The notes under the pieces were generated by a model. That model was not told the DNA's origin. It saw only the letters and a program-made list of their open reading frames with translations, and searched no databases. Below, in pieces: positions 23,724 to 34,864 of a DNA stretch of 64,000 nt (the first letter of the stretch is position 1; every line of letters starts with the position of its first letter). This DNA is from Voacanga thouarsii. Its lineage: Eukaryota; Streptophyta; Magnoliopsida; Gentianales; Apocynaceae. Made by a program: the position numbers and the translations under genes. The stretch is taken from contig JANUWF010002342.1 in NCBI GenBank assembly GCA_026120185.1, positions 4,898,501 to 4,962,500 of the forward strand. The letters are read 5' to 3'.

Positions 23724-23970
23724 TGTTCTTATTTTCTCTCTTAAATATTCTTTCTATTTAATCCTCAAGCTATCTCCCTATTTCCACCTCAAGCAAAATT
23801 ACCATTTTGCCCTTCCTACTCAATAAGCATAATTAAGCCTTCTAGACTATAAATCACAATTTCAAAGCATATAAAATCATTCAAAAATACATGTATACAT
23901 GCAAAAAAATATGATATGCATCCCGACCCCCTTACTCTAGGGTTGATTTTAGTTGGGGTTTCACATATTA

Positions 23971-25210
23971 TGACCTGACTAGTTTGCCCCTTTATCTCTC
24001 TGAAGCTTGGTCCATAGATCTATCTTTCATTAGGGGTGGTTGTTTGACCGGCCAACAAATGGCTTAAGATGTAAATCTGGCTAGTTTGACTACTTTCCTT
24101 TTAGAATCTATACCTTTTTTTACTTACACGGGCTAATTCCTATAATATTCATTAGATTTTGATTGGCCATCTGTTTGGCCATATTCTTTCTGGTAAGCTG
24201 TCTCGCTTTCTTTCAGCTATAATTAACTTTCACAAAGCTATTACCAGTTCATTCTCATCAACCTATTCTGAATAGCCTTCTGACAAAAAGGTCTTCATAA
24301 GAGACCATGGGTTGGCTGGACCTCTATTAGAGGCTTCTTTGGTAGGTTGGGGGTTAATTGCTTCCTTTGTGCCTAACATGGAATTGTCTAGCCCAACCTG
24401 ACTTACTTCTACTATGTTAAGATCAACAGTTGGAAATGGGTTTGTATCTACTAGCATTTTGGTATTGTTACCATTCCCCAATTTGAAACGCCCCTCTTGG
24501 ATAGCTTTTTGAATGGCATTTTTAAAAACCACAAAGTTTTTAATAAAATGAGTAAAGGAATTGTAACATTTACAATTCTGCTTACGTTTTAATTCTTCAG
24601 CAGCCAGGATTCGTTTGGTTATTCGTAAGTTTGATTTGCTTGTCTTTGACAATGTAATTGAAGATGTGATTAGCTTTAGTTATGTCAAATGAATATGTTT
24701 CCTAATCATTTGAATTGATAGGTTCTTTACCTTTGACCGGTTTCAAGGCCGAACTGCTGTAAGCTTTCCCAGTTATAATTTCGACTGCCATAATTTCTTC
24801 TTCGGTGATCAACTTGCTAATGTCATCAACTACTGAAATCAAGGTTGGCCTATTCTGGAACTTTGCCATTCATCTCGCCTCTTTATCTTTGATGATCTAC
24901 TCAACTCTAGCTGTAAAAGGCCAATTGTGACAAATAAAAAAAGTTGTGTAAAATTAAGGCCTTCCCTAATTGAGGATGCATCCGTTCAACGACAATCTGT
25001 GTATGTTTTGATTGTTGCAAAAGTGTCTGATACTTTCCTTTCAACTGCATGAACCTTTCTAGAAAATTAGTAACAGTCTCACTAGCCTTTTGTTTAATAA
25101 CTACAAGATTAGCCACTAAGATATCTGGTTGAGGCTGGTAAAATCTTTCATGGAAAATCCTTTCCATTTCAAGCCAGCTTTGTGCAGAATTTGGCAATAT
25201 GTTGGAATAC
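23971..25210 (-). pseudogene. Tat-type gag, 5'-truncated
   Basis: The minus strand reads TWYSNILPNSAQSWLEMERIF, HERFYQPQPDILVANLV, KASETVTNFLERFMQLK: the Retrotrans_gag core starting at its conserved Trp. Further on come ALKPVKGKEPI and DITKANHIFNYIVKDKQIKL, then CKCYNSFTHFIKNFVVFKNA, where the family has C-x-x-H...H...C; the zinc-binding residues are partly lost. AIQKAIQEGRFKLG and the DTNPFP block follow. The N-terminal half of gag is missing beyond about 25210, where low-complexity sequence starts. Stops and shifts occur near 24660 and 24900. Confidence 0.78.
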
Positions 25211-25814
25211 CAAGTATTCACCATTACAACTATCAAATATTCAATTTATTTACCATTACAACAATCAAATTTTCAACCTTCAATACATATATATACATAT
25301 ACAGTACAACAACACCACCACCAAAAATATCAACCCAAGGCTAAAAAAGCAACTCCACAACAACAACAACAATTTCCTAACAAAATATCGAACATCAACT
25401 AAATCTCAATAATATCTAACACTATTACAATAATAATGAACTAAATCCTACTATACAAAAACAATCACAATTATTATTGTACAACAAGATTTCCTCAATT
25501 TGTAGCCAATTACAACAATATTTTCATCCTAAAAATACTAGCACAACAACAAATACAATATTCCCCAACAACAACAATAATAATATACAACAACAAAGCT
25601 AATTACAATAGCAAAAGTTAAATCAATAGATTCTAATACATATACAATTACCAAAAACAACATTTAATAATATAAAAAATAATAATACAACAAAATACAA
25701 ATGATGGTTAGTATATGCACAAATATATAAAAACAACTATTACCATAAAGGAATTAGTAATATTTACAAATATATAAAGCTAAATAAACAAAACTCAAGG
25801 TTTTCAAGATATTG
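25211..25814. other. Low-complexity ACA/AT-rich stretch
   Basis: Dominated by CAACAA, AATA and ATTACAA motifs. Apparent Gln/Asn-rich reading frames on the plus strand reflect composition. Its position just left of a primer site suggests internal sequence of the element whose LTR is 25842-27570, but no domain is visible. Confidence 0.5.
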
Positions 25815-25841
25815 TCAATGCCAACAATCGCACTAAAAACT
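25815..25841 (-). promoter_or_regulatory. Degenerate Athila/Tat-type primer-binding site
   Basis: AATGCCAACAATCGCACTAAAAACT is a mutated relative of the site beside the other Athila LTRs here (GGCAATAGTGCCAAAAACT at 51130-51147 and AACAACAGTGCCAAAAACT at 30092-30110). The arrangement makes the adjoining LTR a minus-strand 5' LTR. Confidence 0.55.
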
Positions 25842-27570
25842 TGATGCGTGATTTTTCATGCATTGGAACTAGTATCAACAATCCACATAAATCGGACTTT
25901 AAATTAAAATGTCAATCACTAAAACAACACAATAGGACAAGTATACACATTTCATGGTATAAGAAATAGCAAGTATCAAATCCTTGAAATTTAGTAATTA
26001 CCACTACTTTACTCTGATCTCATTATCTAGCTAATTAAATATGTGAAGCACAAATAATTACGCTATACTAGCAAGCCCATCATCTTCTCACTCAAGAAAG
26101 AGTCACAAGTTCATCAAGGAATTAGAAAGAGAGAAAGGCCACGTAACAAAAAAATTTCCCCCATTAAACACCTCAAAGATAAGTACCTCTTGGATCTATA
26201 AATCTTAACTCTAGGTACCGGTGTGAGTAGTAAATCAATCTCACTTTCTCTCAAGTTATGAGATCCTTAGTCCCTAAGTTAGTTAACTGGTATCTCTAAC
26301 TAATCAACCAAACCTAAGAAGGTGTTAAACACCACTCACAATCCCAATTCATTTGGAAGCCACAAAATCCCTATCTTTAGGCAATTTCATGAATCTATTG
26401 GTTATTATCCCTAATCCACAACCTCCTTCTTGGGTTAATTGAAGATGGCAAACATTAAATCAGTTAAGTGGGTATTCCAACCTTAACCCTATCTCTCGAA
26501 ATCAATAAGGTAGAACAGCTAATGGAAGAAAATCAATTAAAACCTACACAACCAAAATAACACAATAAGCATAAATAACTAATTACCATAGAGTAAAAAT
26601 CATATATCTAAGAAAAGTACATCATCCAAAAATATAAAAACAGGGTAGAACTCTTTATTATAATTAAAAATTAAATCTTAGAACAAAAATTACAAGTAAG
26701 ACAACAAAGAAATGGGTAAGAAAATACTCTTAGACAAGCCATTTCTTTCCCTTCCTTGAGAGATCCTTGCAATCCTTCCTTATTCTTCCTTGAATCCCTT
26801 GCTCCTTCTCATTATTTTTTGTGATAATTAAGCCTCCTAGGGTTCTTAGAGAGAAACCCATGTCCAAAAACAAGTGTTTTGAGTGTATAAAGGCATATAT
26901 ATAGCAAGAGTTCCATGATTTCTCTTCAAAATTACATCAAACAGTGCACACTTGAGGCTTGTGGAAGGCCCAAGAAAGTGGAACTTCCTTGCGCCCCCTT
27001 GTTTTTGGATAAAGGGGTAGCCTCCACTTCCCTGGGCCGTCTTGTTTACAAAAATTTTGCAGCATTTTCACTTCATAGGTGCCCTAGGGAATCAGAAGTT
27101 CCCTAGGATGCTGCCTCTCTAGATGAATTATTTATTCTACTTAATACTAGGTGGCCGAGGGAATTATAAATTCCCTGGGCCGCCTGTTGTTGTGTAATAT
27201 GTCTTTTGCTCTTCTCCTATGCAGCCTAGGGAATTAGAAGTTCCTTAGACTGCCCTCTCTCTAGAAGAATTGGTTATTTATAGTACTTTAGGCGGCCAAG
27301 GGAATTTGAAGTTCCTTTGGCTGCCTTGTTCTTCTCTTGGCGTGCTTTAGTTTTGCTATAGGCTACCATGCTCTTGTACAATTCTTTTTTTCTTTCTTTT
27401 TTTTTTTGGCTCATTTTTCTTTCTTTTAACCTTTATTATCTTCAATTGGTATTTTTCTTCTTTTCTACAAAAAGAAAGTGAAAAGGGTGTTGTGAGTAAT
27501 AATTTAAGCATGAATTTATTACAAATAAAGCATAAATGTTATAGAAAGTGTATAGAATGAGCACTCATCA
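25842..27570 (-). repeat. Athila/Tat-type 5' LTR (minus strand)
   Basis: 1,729 bp; plus-strand edges TGATGCGTG and GCACTCATCA. It shares its start with the plus-strand LTR at 33706 (TGAGTGCTCAT) and its right-hand end with the Athila LTR edge at 51147 (TGATGCGT). A TATA-like stretch (CATATATATAGC) lies near 26893-26904; upstream of it in transcription sense is a regular array of hairpins (27078-27325). Nothing of its own polyprotein is recognisable to the left. Confidence 0.68.
26960..27330. repeat. Array of AGGGAA...TTCCCT inverted repeats at 70-bp spacing
   Basis: Four clear units start near 27078, 27150, 27220 and 27290: CCTAGGGAATCAGAAGTTCC, GGGAATTATAAATTCCCTGG, CCTAGGGAATTAGAAGTTCC, AAGGGAATTTGAAGTTCC, each bordered by GGC/GCC-type ends. 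A weaker unit lies near 26967. They sit in U3, upstream of the TATA. Confidence 0.8.
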
Positions 27571-27984
27571 TCTAGTATATGGTAGTGGAAAAAAACATAG
27601 GTTTTGTGCACGCCGTACTGAGCAAGAAAAAAAATAGAGAAACCAACCGAAGCTTTTTCATATTTCTTCTCCGCACATATTCTAACATAACCAACAAAAA
27701 TAATCCTACTAGCATAGAATTTTTTGTGCCTATTTTGAGTGCCATTCTTAGTGCGAATTTCTGTTAGAGAAATTCCTACGTTTGGAATTTAGTGGTTCAC
27801 GGCCTGGACAATTCCCAAAAGAGTTCCAAATGTGGAGAAAAATTTTAAAAGTTGTAATTTTGAGGTAATAAATTTTTCTCGCTGTCTCTTGACTTGTTTA
27901 ATTATATACAACTAGTCCTTTGTGTAGATTTCATTTTAATTTTTCCTATGCATAAATTGTTTTTTACATGATCAAAATCCAACA
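27571..27984 (+). repeat. Copia LTR tail
   Basis: CCTACTAGCATAGAATTTTT, ATTCCTACGTTTGGAATTTA and the closing ATCAAAATCCAACA match the last 270 bases of the copia LTR at 15193-17019. It begins exactly at the edge of the Athila-type LTR, so that element probably inserted into this LTR, whose left part is no longer adjacent. Confidence 0.75.
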
Positions 27985-28265
27985 ATTTTTATTGAAACGA
28001 CAATGTTTTTACTCAGATAGATGCATGGTGACGTCACACATCATTTGCACGACACTGTGAAATCCTAGAACTTTTAAGTTTAAAAAATTTTTGAATTTTT
28101 TATTTTTTTAATTGATGAAATTAAAGCAAATAAAGCTAACATATAAAAATCATAAATTTAATGGCAAATGAGATAACATAAGAAGAGCAAAATAAAACAA
28201 AAACACAACTGAAATTAGAACAAAACTATAGATAAAGCAAAAATAAACAAACTAAACTAAAACAT

Positions 28266-29720
28266 TATTTACGTGTATAGCACAGAAAGTGAAGAGATCA
28301 AGGATTTCCACACTCATCACTTGGCATTGTTCCCAATGGTCTTTATGAAAGTTTGCCAATTGTCCAATTTGACTTTGAAGGTTGTAGATAGACGTATCTT
28401 GGTTTCTCATTGATGTCTCTATAGTTTGGAAACTTGTATCAGTAGATATAACCGAAATTCAACAATAAGATCTTCCAAAGATGGCTTCAGTGGTGCTTGA
28501 GGAAGTGGAGCACGATATTGCATGGGTGTTTGTGGTCTTAGGGCGATGTTAGCTTGCCCACCTTGAGGTCTCACTTGGTTTTGTCCTTGATTTTCCCATG
28601 AAAAATTTCGGTGATTCTACCGATTGGGGTTGTAAGTATTACCAAAAGGCATATTGTCTTGCCTTGCATTACCTAAACGGTCTACTTGCTCAAGCTATTC
28701 AATTCCCACTCTCATTCCTTGACATTCATGGTTCGATGCCCTCCTCTACAAAAATCACAACTCCTTACTTACTTTTGAGGGCGTGCATTCATCTTTTAGA
28801 CTTTTCTAGTGAGGGCCTCTAGCTTTACCTCTAATAAAAAACCATGGCATCTATGATATGCAATCCTTGGATCTTGGCATGTGGTCTTTGCATTCCCCAA
28901 GAATTGTTGTTCAAAGCAATATGTTTCATCAAATCAAAGAGTTCCTCTGGAGTCTTAGAAGAAGTTGTACCTCCCGAAGAAGCATCAACTATTTGTTTAG
29001 AAGAGAAACTCAACTAATTATAAAAAGTTAGCATTTGCAGTCCAAGATCAAGTCCATGTTGTGGCCATTTTCTAATCATTTCCTTGTACCTTTCCCATGA
29101 ATTATAAATAGTTTCCCTATCCAATTGCGAAAATGAGAAGATAACATTCCTTAATTTGGTTGCTCTACCTGGAGGGAAATATTTAGCAAGGAACTTCTCA
29201 ACTAGTTGCTCCTAAGTAGTGACAGATCCAATTGGTATAGATTTCGACCATTACTTTGCGTGGTCTTTCAAAGAGAATGGAAATAACCTAAGTCTTATAG
29301 CATCCTTCAACATTATATTAAGCTTGAGGTATCATAAATTTCTAAAAATGTAGCCAAATGGGTAGTGGGTTCCTTATCTTGCAATCCATAAAATTGTGGC
29401 ATTTGTTGAATCATGTGAATAAAGTTAGGCTTGATTTTAAAGTTGTTAGCACCAACATTAGGCCTCACTATACTCGAATTAGTTCCTGAAAAAATGGGTC
29501 TCGTATAATTTCCAATTTTTTTTCTCCCATTACCATTCTTATTACCATTACCGCCTTAGTTTACCTCTATCTTTCCATAAAATGATCTTCAAATATTAGA
29601 TTTTTCAAAAACTTTAAAGGCTCTTTATTTTTGTTCCTTGCACAGTTTTTGAAATGTTCTTTCTATCTTACTATCAAATTTGGCTAATTCTTTACCACGA
29701 TCTCTCTTATGCATACACAT
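28266..29720 (-). pseudogene. Athila-type gag
   Basis: Minus-strand ATG at 29718-29720 opens MCMHKRDRGKELAKFDSKIE. After a shift it reads NNFKIKPNFIHMIQQMPQFY, the start of the Athila gag core, then LVEKFLAKYFPPGRATKLRN, the SFSQLDRETIYNSWERYKEM block and IVDASSGGTTSSKTPEELFD near 28950. The end has PFGNTYNPN, NHRNFSWENQGQNQVRP and PQAPLKPSLEDLI plus a QIGQLAN helix near 28340. Several frameshifts (for example near 29330 and 29010) and stops. It belongs with the primer site at 30085 and the LTR at 30111-31731. Protease and later domains are gone; coding similarity ends near 28266. Confidence 0.83.
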
Positions 29721-30084
29721 ATAAAAATTCTCCTAGGAAATAAACTAAAGAGAAACTTCACTACTAGTCTTAAACAAAACAAAACAAACAATATAGTAAT
29801 AATAGGAAAATGAACTAATCAAAACAAACTCAAATATCTCCAAAAACTGCCAATAGTTATGAACTAAGGAAAATATAACATAGTCAAAACAAAAGTTATT
29901 ATCTCAAATATTCACAAGAAATTAATAAAACAAAAATTGAAGAACAAAATCATCTAAAATCAAACTATCATAAAAAGAAAATATGTTTACCAAATACCTA
30001 AGAAAAGTAAAAATAAAAGACTAAAAAGCTAAAAACAATGATTGAATTATTGAAACTCAAATTTTTATATGACATTAATGCATA
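29721..30084 (-). other. Leader of the Athila gag element
   Basis: A-rich, non-coding, between primer site and gag start. Confidence 0.55.
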
Positions 30085-30110
30085 ATTCCCAAACAACAGT
30101 GCCAAAAACT
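30085..30110 (-). promoter_or_regulatory. Athila primer-binding site
   Basis: Minus strand TTTTTGGCACTGTTGTTTGG resembles the TGGCGCCGTTGCCGGGG site complementary to tRNA-Asp used by Athila elements. Confidence 0.65.
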
Positions 30111-31731
30111 TATAGTGTGGTGTTGTGAGTTGTGTGCCTTTGTTTTTGTGCACTGTGCTTCATTACTTTGTTCTTTTTGTACTTGTATAGAATAAATCAA
30201 AAGCTCACCCAAGTTTCAATTTAAAATACCAATTTAATCACAAAACACACACAAAAAAGCAAGTATACCTATCGTATAGTAAAGTGTAACATTGGTAAGT
30301 ATCTAAGAATATCTAGGAACTGGGTCAATTATCCCTACTACCACTTTTGTTTCATTGTTCAATCAACCAAAATAGCGAAATGGAATTATAAACAACTATT
30401 AATACAACTAACTACCAAGGAATAGGACAAGAATAAATCAACCCAATCGCAAGATAGGTTAAAGAAGATCACAAGAGAAGGATAAAAAAGAGAAAAGAAG
30501 ATTAGTCATGCAATTAAAGCGAATTCCCCTAATATTTATCAAGCATCAAACATTACTCAATCAATTAAATCAAATTTAAGCATTTGCAAGTGGGTGTCCC
30601 TAATTACAAAACTCACTCTTTCTAAACTAATGAGTTTCTTATCCTTGAGCCCAACTGATAGGTATCTCTACCATACATAACAAACCTAAGAAGCAGTATA
30701 ATAAAAAACCCACAATTATAAAGCCAAAAGGATGCAAAGCCCCTAGCTCTAGGTGACCAAATAACCCCTTCTATCATAAAGTTCTTTTTTCATTTTTTCG
30801 AAATCCTTTCTCTAGCTCATCAAGGAAAAACACATCTATTGAATCAATCTAATGGATACCCATCTCATAATCCCTTCTCTCAAAGTGAATCATAAGTGAA
30901 AAACCCCAAATAATGAACTCAATCAAACAAGCCCAAGTAATAGAATACTCAAACAAAACTAAAAAAAATTAATTAATAATTTAATATAAAACAAAATTAG
31001 GGTACAACCCAATAATTATCACCAAATCCAAATTACAAAGTAGATAAGAAAAAAAAAAACCCATAGACATGTGCTTTCTCTTCTACTTTGGACTCTTCTT
31101 AGGATGCTCCTAATCTCTTGATCTTCTCTTCTTGGCCTCCTTGGAGTTCCCAAAGGATTTTCTCTGATGTATTTTGTGTGGCCCTATTTTCCCTCTTTCA
31201 AATAACCTAGACAGAGAGTATTTATAAGTTGTTCTTCAAAAAGCCCTAAAAATTACAGATTAGGGGTTAATCCGTGATGTTGCATGGTATCGTAGAAGGT
31301 AAACTGCATGTCGCCCTGCATGTTTTGATATAGTTATAGTAGCATTGAAATGACATCGTGAACTTTGATTTCATTATGTCTGTAAACATGCACGGCTACA
31401 TTAAAGATGACCTGTATGTCACCGTCATTTTTGAAATCTAAACATACATGGTGCCGCATACGGTGAAAGACCTAATGTCGTGGAGTCCCAGAAGTCTGAC
31501 ATCTGAAGCTCAGGTAATGCACGCGATCGTGCCATGTGATTTTGAATCTGCCATGCAGGCTTTGAAAACTCTTTTTGCACTCTTGTTCTCCTTGAATTCA
31601 CCTCCAATCTCAAATATTTTAAACCTACATTAAATAAGGAGAAAATGGGGGGTTAAGTAGCAATCTATAATCAATTTTAGAGACTTTAAAGTAAATAATA
31701 TGTAAAATATGCATATAATCAGTCATTATCA
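30111..31731 (-). repeat. Athila-type 5' LTR (minus strand)
   Basis: 1,621 bp from TATAGTGTGG (TG edge mutated) to ATTATCA. Aligns with the split LTR at 42591-43193 plus 56938-57961 (shared blocks such as AAAATACCAATTTAA and CTCTAGGTGA). TATA-like GTATTTATAAG at 31217-31227. In U3, 31270-31560, there are repeated ATGCA, GTCGTG, GTGCC and ACCGT blocks (for example CATACATGGTGCCGCAT). Confidence 0.8.
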
Positions 31732-31744
31732 CTATTAAAAGTAA

Positions 31745-32817
31745 AATTGTAATTCTTTTGGACACTACCATCACCAATTAAATGATCAGTTCATCCTTTT
31801 GGATTTAGTCACATCCAAATGAATTATATTAACGCTAACATTTGCAAGATGTGTATCAGCATTATCATCATAAAGAGGCTATTGTAAAGTAAAGTTTGCT
31901 TCAACATTTTTGCTTTACTTCTCAATAGATACTAGATAAAGATCAATAAGATATTTTGCTGTTTGACGGTTACGGAATCAATGACCTTTTATGCCACATT
32001 GATAGTATTTATCTTCATAACTTGCCGAGATCACATTCTTTTATTTTCTTTTATTGTTATTTTTTGCCTACTTCTGGAGATAATCATTACTCTTTATAAC
32101 TTTACTTTGACTATTGCAATCATAATAAATATTTCTATCATGCCCACATACACGTCCATGGTCACAACTACAACCACGACCTCTTTTAGGGCTAAAATTA
32201 GGAGTTCTAATAGCATTCACTCCTAAAAAATGAATAGAACTAATTGGTCAAGTTTCATGACTTTTGATTAACAATTCATTCTTTTGTTCATTTACAAAGA
32301 GACAAAATATCAATTCCATATTTTTTTTGAATCCATTTTATCGATATTGCTCATGGAAGAGCACATTTGAGGCAAAAAATTAGAGAAAGATTTTTTTTTT
32401 AAAATATATCTTCATCGGTAATATTTTCTCAGTATAATTTTAATTGTGGGATAATTTTAAACATTGTTAAATTATACTCATTGACAAATTTAAAATCTTG
32501 CAAATGCAAGTGCATCCAATCATACTGTACTTTTGGAATGACGACCATCTTCTGGTGGTTAAACATTTCTTGTAGATTATTTCACAGAACATGTAGATCT
32601 TTCATGGTAAGCTATTATGCTTTTAAATCATTTTGAAGATGATGGAAGAGAAAAATCATAGCTTTAGCACCATTTTGTGATGATGATGGATTATTTTTTA
32701 CAATGGTATCTATTAGACTCGTTACAATTAAATGCATTTCAAATCCTGTGTCTAGGATAAATAATTTTTCCTGATAATATCAAGAGTTGCAAACTCAAAT
32801 TTGGTGAGATTCACCAT
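31745..32817 (-). pseudogene. Ty1/copia gag, decayed
   Basis: Minus-strand ATG at 32815-32817 begins MVNLTKFEFATLDISGKNYL, the DUF4219/UBN2 gag start, followed by AEIHLIVTSLIDTIV, AKAMIFLFHHLQNDLKA, a PKVQYDWMHLHLQDFKFVNEY block and LKLY*ENITDEDIF. A zinc-knuckle relic, CGIKGH*FRNRQTAKYLIDLY, and EANFTL come near 31920-31990. Stops at more than six places. Copia gags of this type bind the element RNA. No protease or pol follows before the Athila LTR at 31731. This differs from the other copia family in the window. Confidence 0.8.
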
Positions 32818-33705
32818 GTTAATTCAAAATTAAATAGAAAAATTATATTTCTTATTCTTACTTATAAAGTAAAAAAATAAAGCTGTTTTGATTGAAAAAT
32901 TCAGTAGAGTAATTTTGATAGTGTTGGCTTGATTGTAAGTTTCAATAGAGTAACTTTGGTAGATTTTCGTACTGATAATGTAGTGTGAATTTGATTCAAA
33001 ATAGAATCATGAAATAAATTATAAGAAAATTGTAAAGTAAATAAACTATAAGAAGTAGAGAAATAAGAGAATCACTTGAATTGATTGAAATTTATATTCT
33101 GTTTACCTACATAATATATATAGAGATTTAGATACATTATCTTAAAGGATAAGAAATGAATTTAATAAAAACAATTTTATCTTGTGCATGAGGTTAATAA
33201 CCTTAGAAAAATAGCGAGTCATATTTATCTTCTAGAAAAATAAATAATATCGAAAACAAAACAATCGCATCTTTCTTCTAGATAAATGGATAACATCAGA
33301 AAATGAACAATTACTTTTTAACCTTTTGAATTCAAAATATCCTTAGATTTAATAGATTATAGAATAGTTGAGAAGAGGATATAGATATCAATAATCTTGT
33401 ATATTTGCTCTTGCAAGACGAGAACATCTGTAGCAATAGAATTTTAACCGAGTAATTTTAGTGATTCTCAAACTATTCTAAAATTTAAAATTTCCCTCCA
33501 ACTATTAAAAAAAAAAAATACTTCCCCTCAAACTATGAAGTAGTACAAATGTATCATTCCATCAACAAATCGATAGTCAACTCACAAAGGCATCAAAACT
33601 TATGGGAAAATTCAACTCTTAAGTATGAAGTAGGGCACCAAAGGCTTCCCTGATGTCATGTGAATTTTCCATAGTAGGCCATTGTCAAATCAAATAATGA
33701 GGATT
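32818..33705. other. Flank of the copia gag relic, with short phrase repeats
   Basis: No gene. A copia LTR relic could end near 33426 (TGTTCTCGTCTTGC on the minus strand) but no partner LTR or primer site supports it. From 33455 to 33560 three imperfect 30-bp phrases recur (CTCAAACTATT, CTCCAACTATT, CTCAAACTATG). Confidence 0.45.
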
Positions 33706-34864
33706 CGATGAGTGCTCATCACTGTTGTAAAATTTAGTTTAAATGACTATTCATCCCTACATTTTCACATTATTTTGTGTAAGAATCATGGAATAATGAT
33801 TTGATAAAGAATAATCTTGAGAAGAGTTGGAAAACATAAGAAAATGCTGCCACTATTGAAGATAAACAGTGCTTCCTAGTTGAAGTTAAGTGGTGCCACT
33901 AGGTTGAAAAAGCTAAGGGGACTGGACTTGCTAGAAACAAACGGCAACATTCGAGTTCACATAAGTGGCACTGCTCAGTTGCACGACACAAGTTAATTGT
34001 GAGATAAGCAACTGCCTTTTGTTTTAATTCAACCATGATATTTAGGGCTTTAAGATGGCTATAAAATGCATGGATCTAAACCAAAAGGCTGACAGTGAAA
34101 CTATTTTAGAGATAGGCAGAAGGCTAAGAAAAAAACATCCAAACACAAGAGAGAAGATCTATGAGAGGATTGGAGTGTTGATCAAGAAAAGATTGAAGAA
34201 AAAGAAGAAGAAGAAGAATGGCTTGTTTATGAGTTCATTATTTTCTCTTTTCTTTATTTTCACTTGTCAATTCGTCTTAACTACTCTAATTGTATTTGAA
34301 GGGATAGACCCTAATTAGATTCTTGCATTGAACTTTCTTTTGATCTATAGAATTTCAATTTCTAATATGTAATTACTTAAATTTATTTATGTTGGTTTGA
34401 TTGTTAATGTTAGCTTTCTCCTAATGAATTCGAGAGATGGGGTTAGGAGTTGAGTTTTAAATCAATTGATTCAATGTTTGTTGTCTTTTGTTTAACTCGA
34501 GAGAGGTTGTGTGATTAAAATTTGGTAATCATTGAGATCTTAGTATAACCTAGAGATAGGGGTATTGTGTTCCTCTAAATTTACCTATGGTAATTGAAGG
34601 GTTTGTGCTTAATACTTGTTAAATTCAATTGGGAAAGTAGAAATACCTTTGATTGGCTAAGGATAAGGAATATATAACTCAAGAGAGAGTGGTTTTTTAT
34701 TTGTAACCTATACTAGTATTAGAATTGGGATTTAATTCTCTTGAGATTATGTTCATTACGTGGTTAATTTTAGGGAATTTGACTTGGATACATGCCTTTT
34801 ACTTTCTTTTTTTTTTTTTATCTATCCTTGATATTCTCATAGTCAATCTTGTAGAGGTTGTGTT
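33706..34864 (+). repeat. Athila-like LTR, left part (plus strand)
   Basis: Begins CGATGAGTGCTCATC, one base from the TGATGAGTGCTCAT start of the LTR ending at 27570. TATA-like GGCTATAAAATG at 34053-34064; the Lys-rich reading frame starting just there is LTR leader. Upstream, 33850-33990 holds repeated phrases AGTGGTGCCACTAGGTTGAA, AGTGGCACTGCTCAGTTG and CAGTGCTTCCTAGTTGAAG. Interrupted at 34864 by the copia element; resumes at 42312. Confidence 0.68.

Larger units (their letters stand above)
19909..23965. mobile_element. 4.06-kb solo LTR of a large TGTAACA-type element
   Basis: Starts TGTAACACCCC, ends GGGGTTTCACA, and is flanked by TATTA on both sides (19904-19908, 23966-23970). It has no coding potential and no internal pair of terminal repeats, so a solo LTR left by recombination is the simplest reading; a short non-autonomous element is possible. 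It interrupts the Tat gag-protease junction. It is similar over most of its length to the second copy at 43194-56937 (shared blocks include TTGGGCCCCAT, the AG microsatellite and the tRNA-like unit). The host family could be a gypsy lineage with long LTRs; clade not determinable. Orientation is taken from the TGTAACA start as plus. Confidence 0.8.

Noticed and set aside
19909..23965. Complete small LTR element with two LTRs
   Set aside because: I found no internal direct repeat of the TGTAACACCC start or TTTCACA end; a solo LTR explains the ends and TSD.
25129..25412. Gln/Asn-rich frames as a prion-like or gag protein
   Set aside because: Three overlapping frames look alike because the DNA is ACA/CAA-rich; no conserved block is present.
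26915..27106. Short plus-strand frame 26915-27106 as a gene
   Set aside because: It lies within the U3 hairpin region of an LTR and runs opposite to the element.
31963..32226. Hydrophobic plus-strand frame as a membrane protein
   Set aside because: It is the antisense of a copia gag zinc-knuckle and Arg/Gly-rich segment that reads convincingly on the minus strand.
34055..34318. Lys-rich open frame as a small gene
   Set aside because: It starts in the TATA region of an Athila-like LTR and has no domain; the Lys run comes from an AAG-rich stretch of leader.
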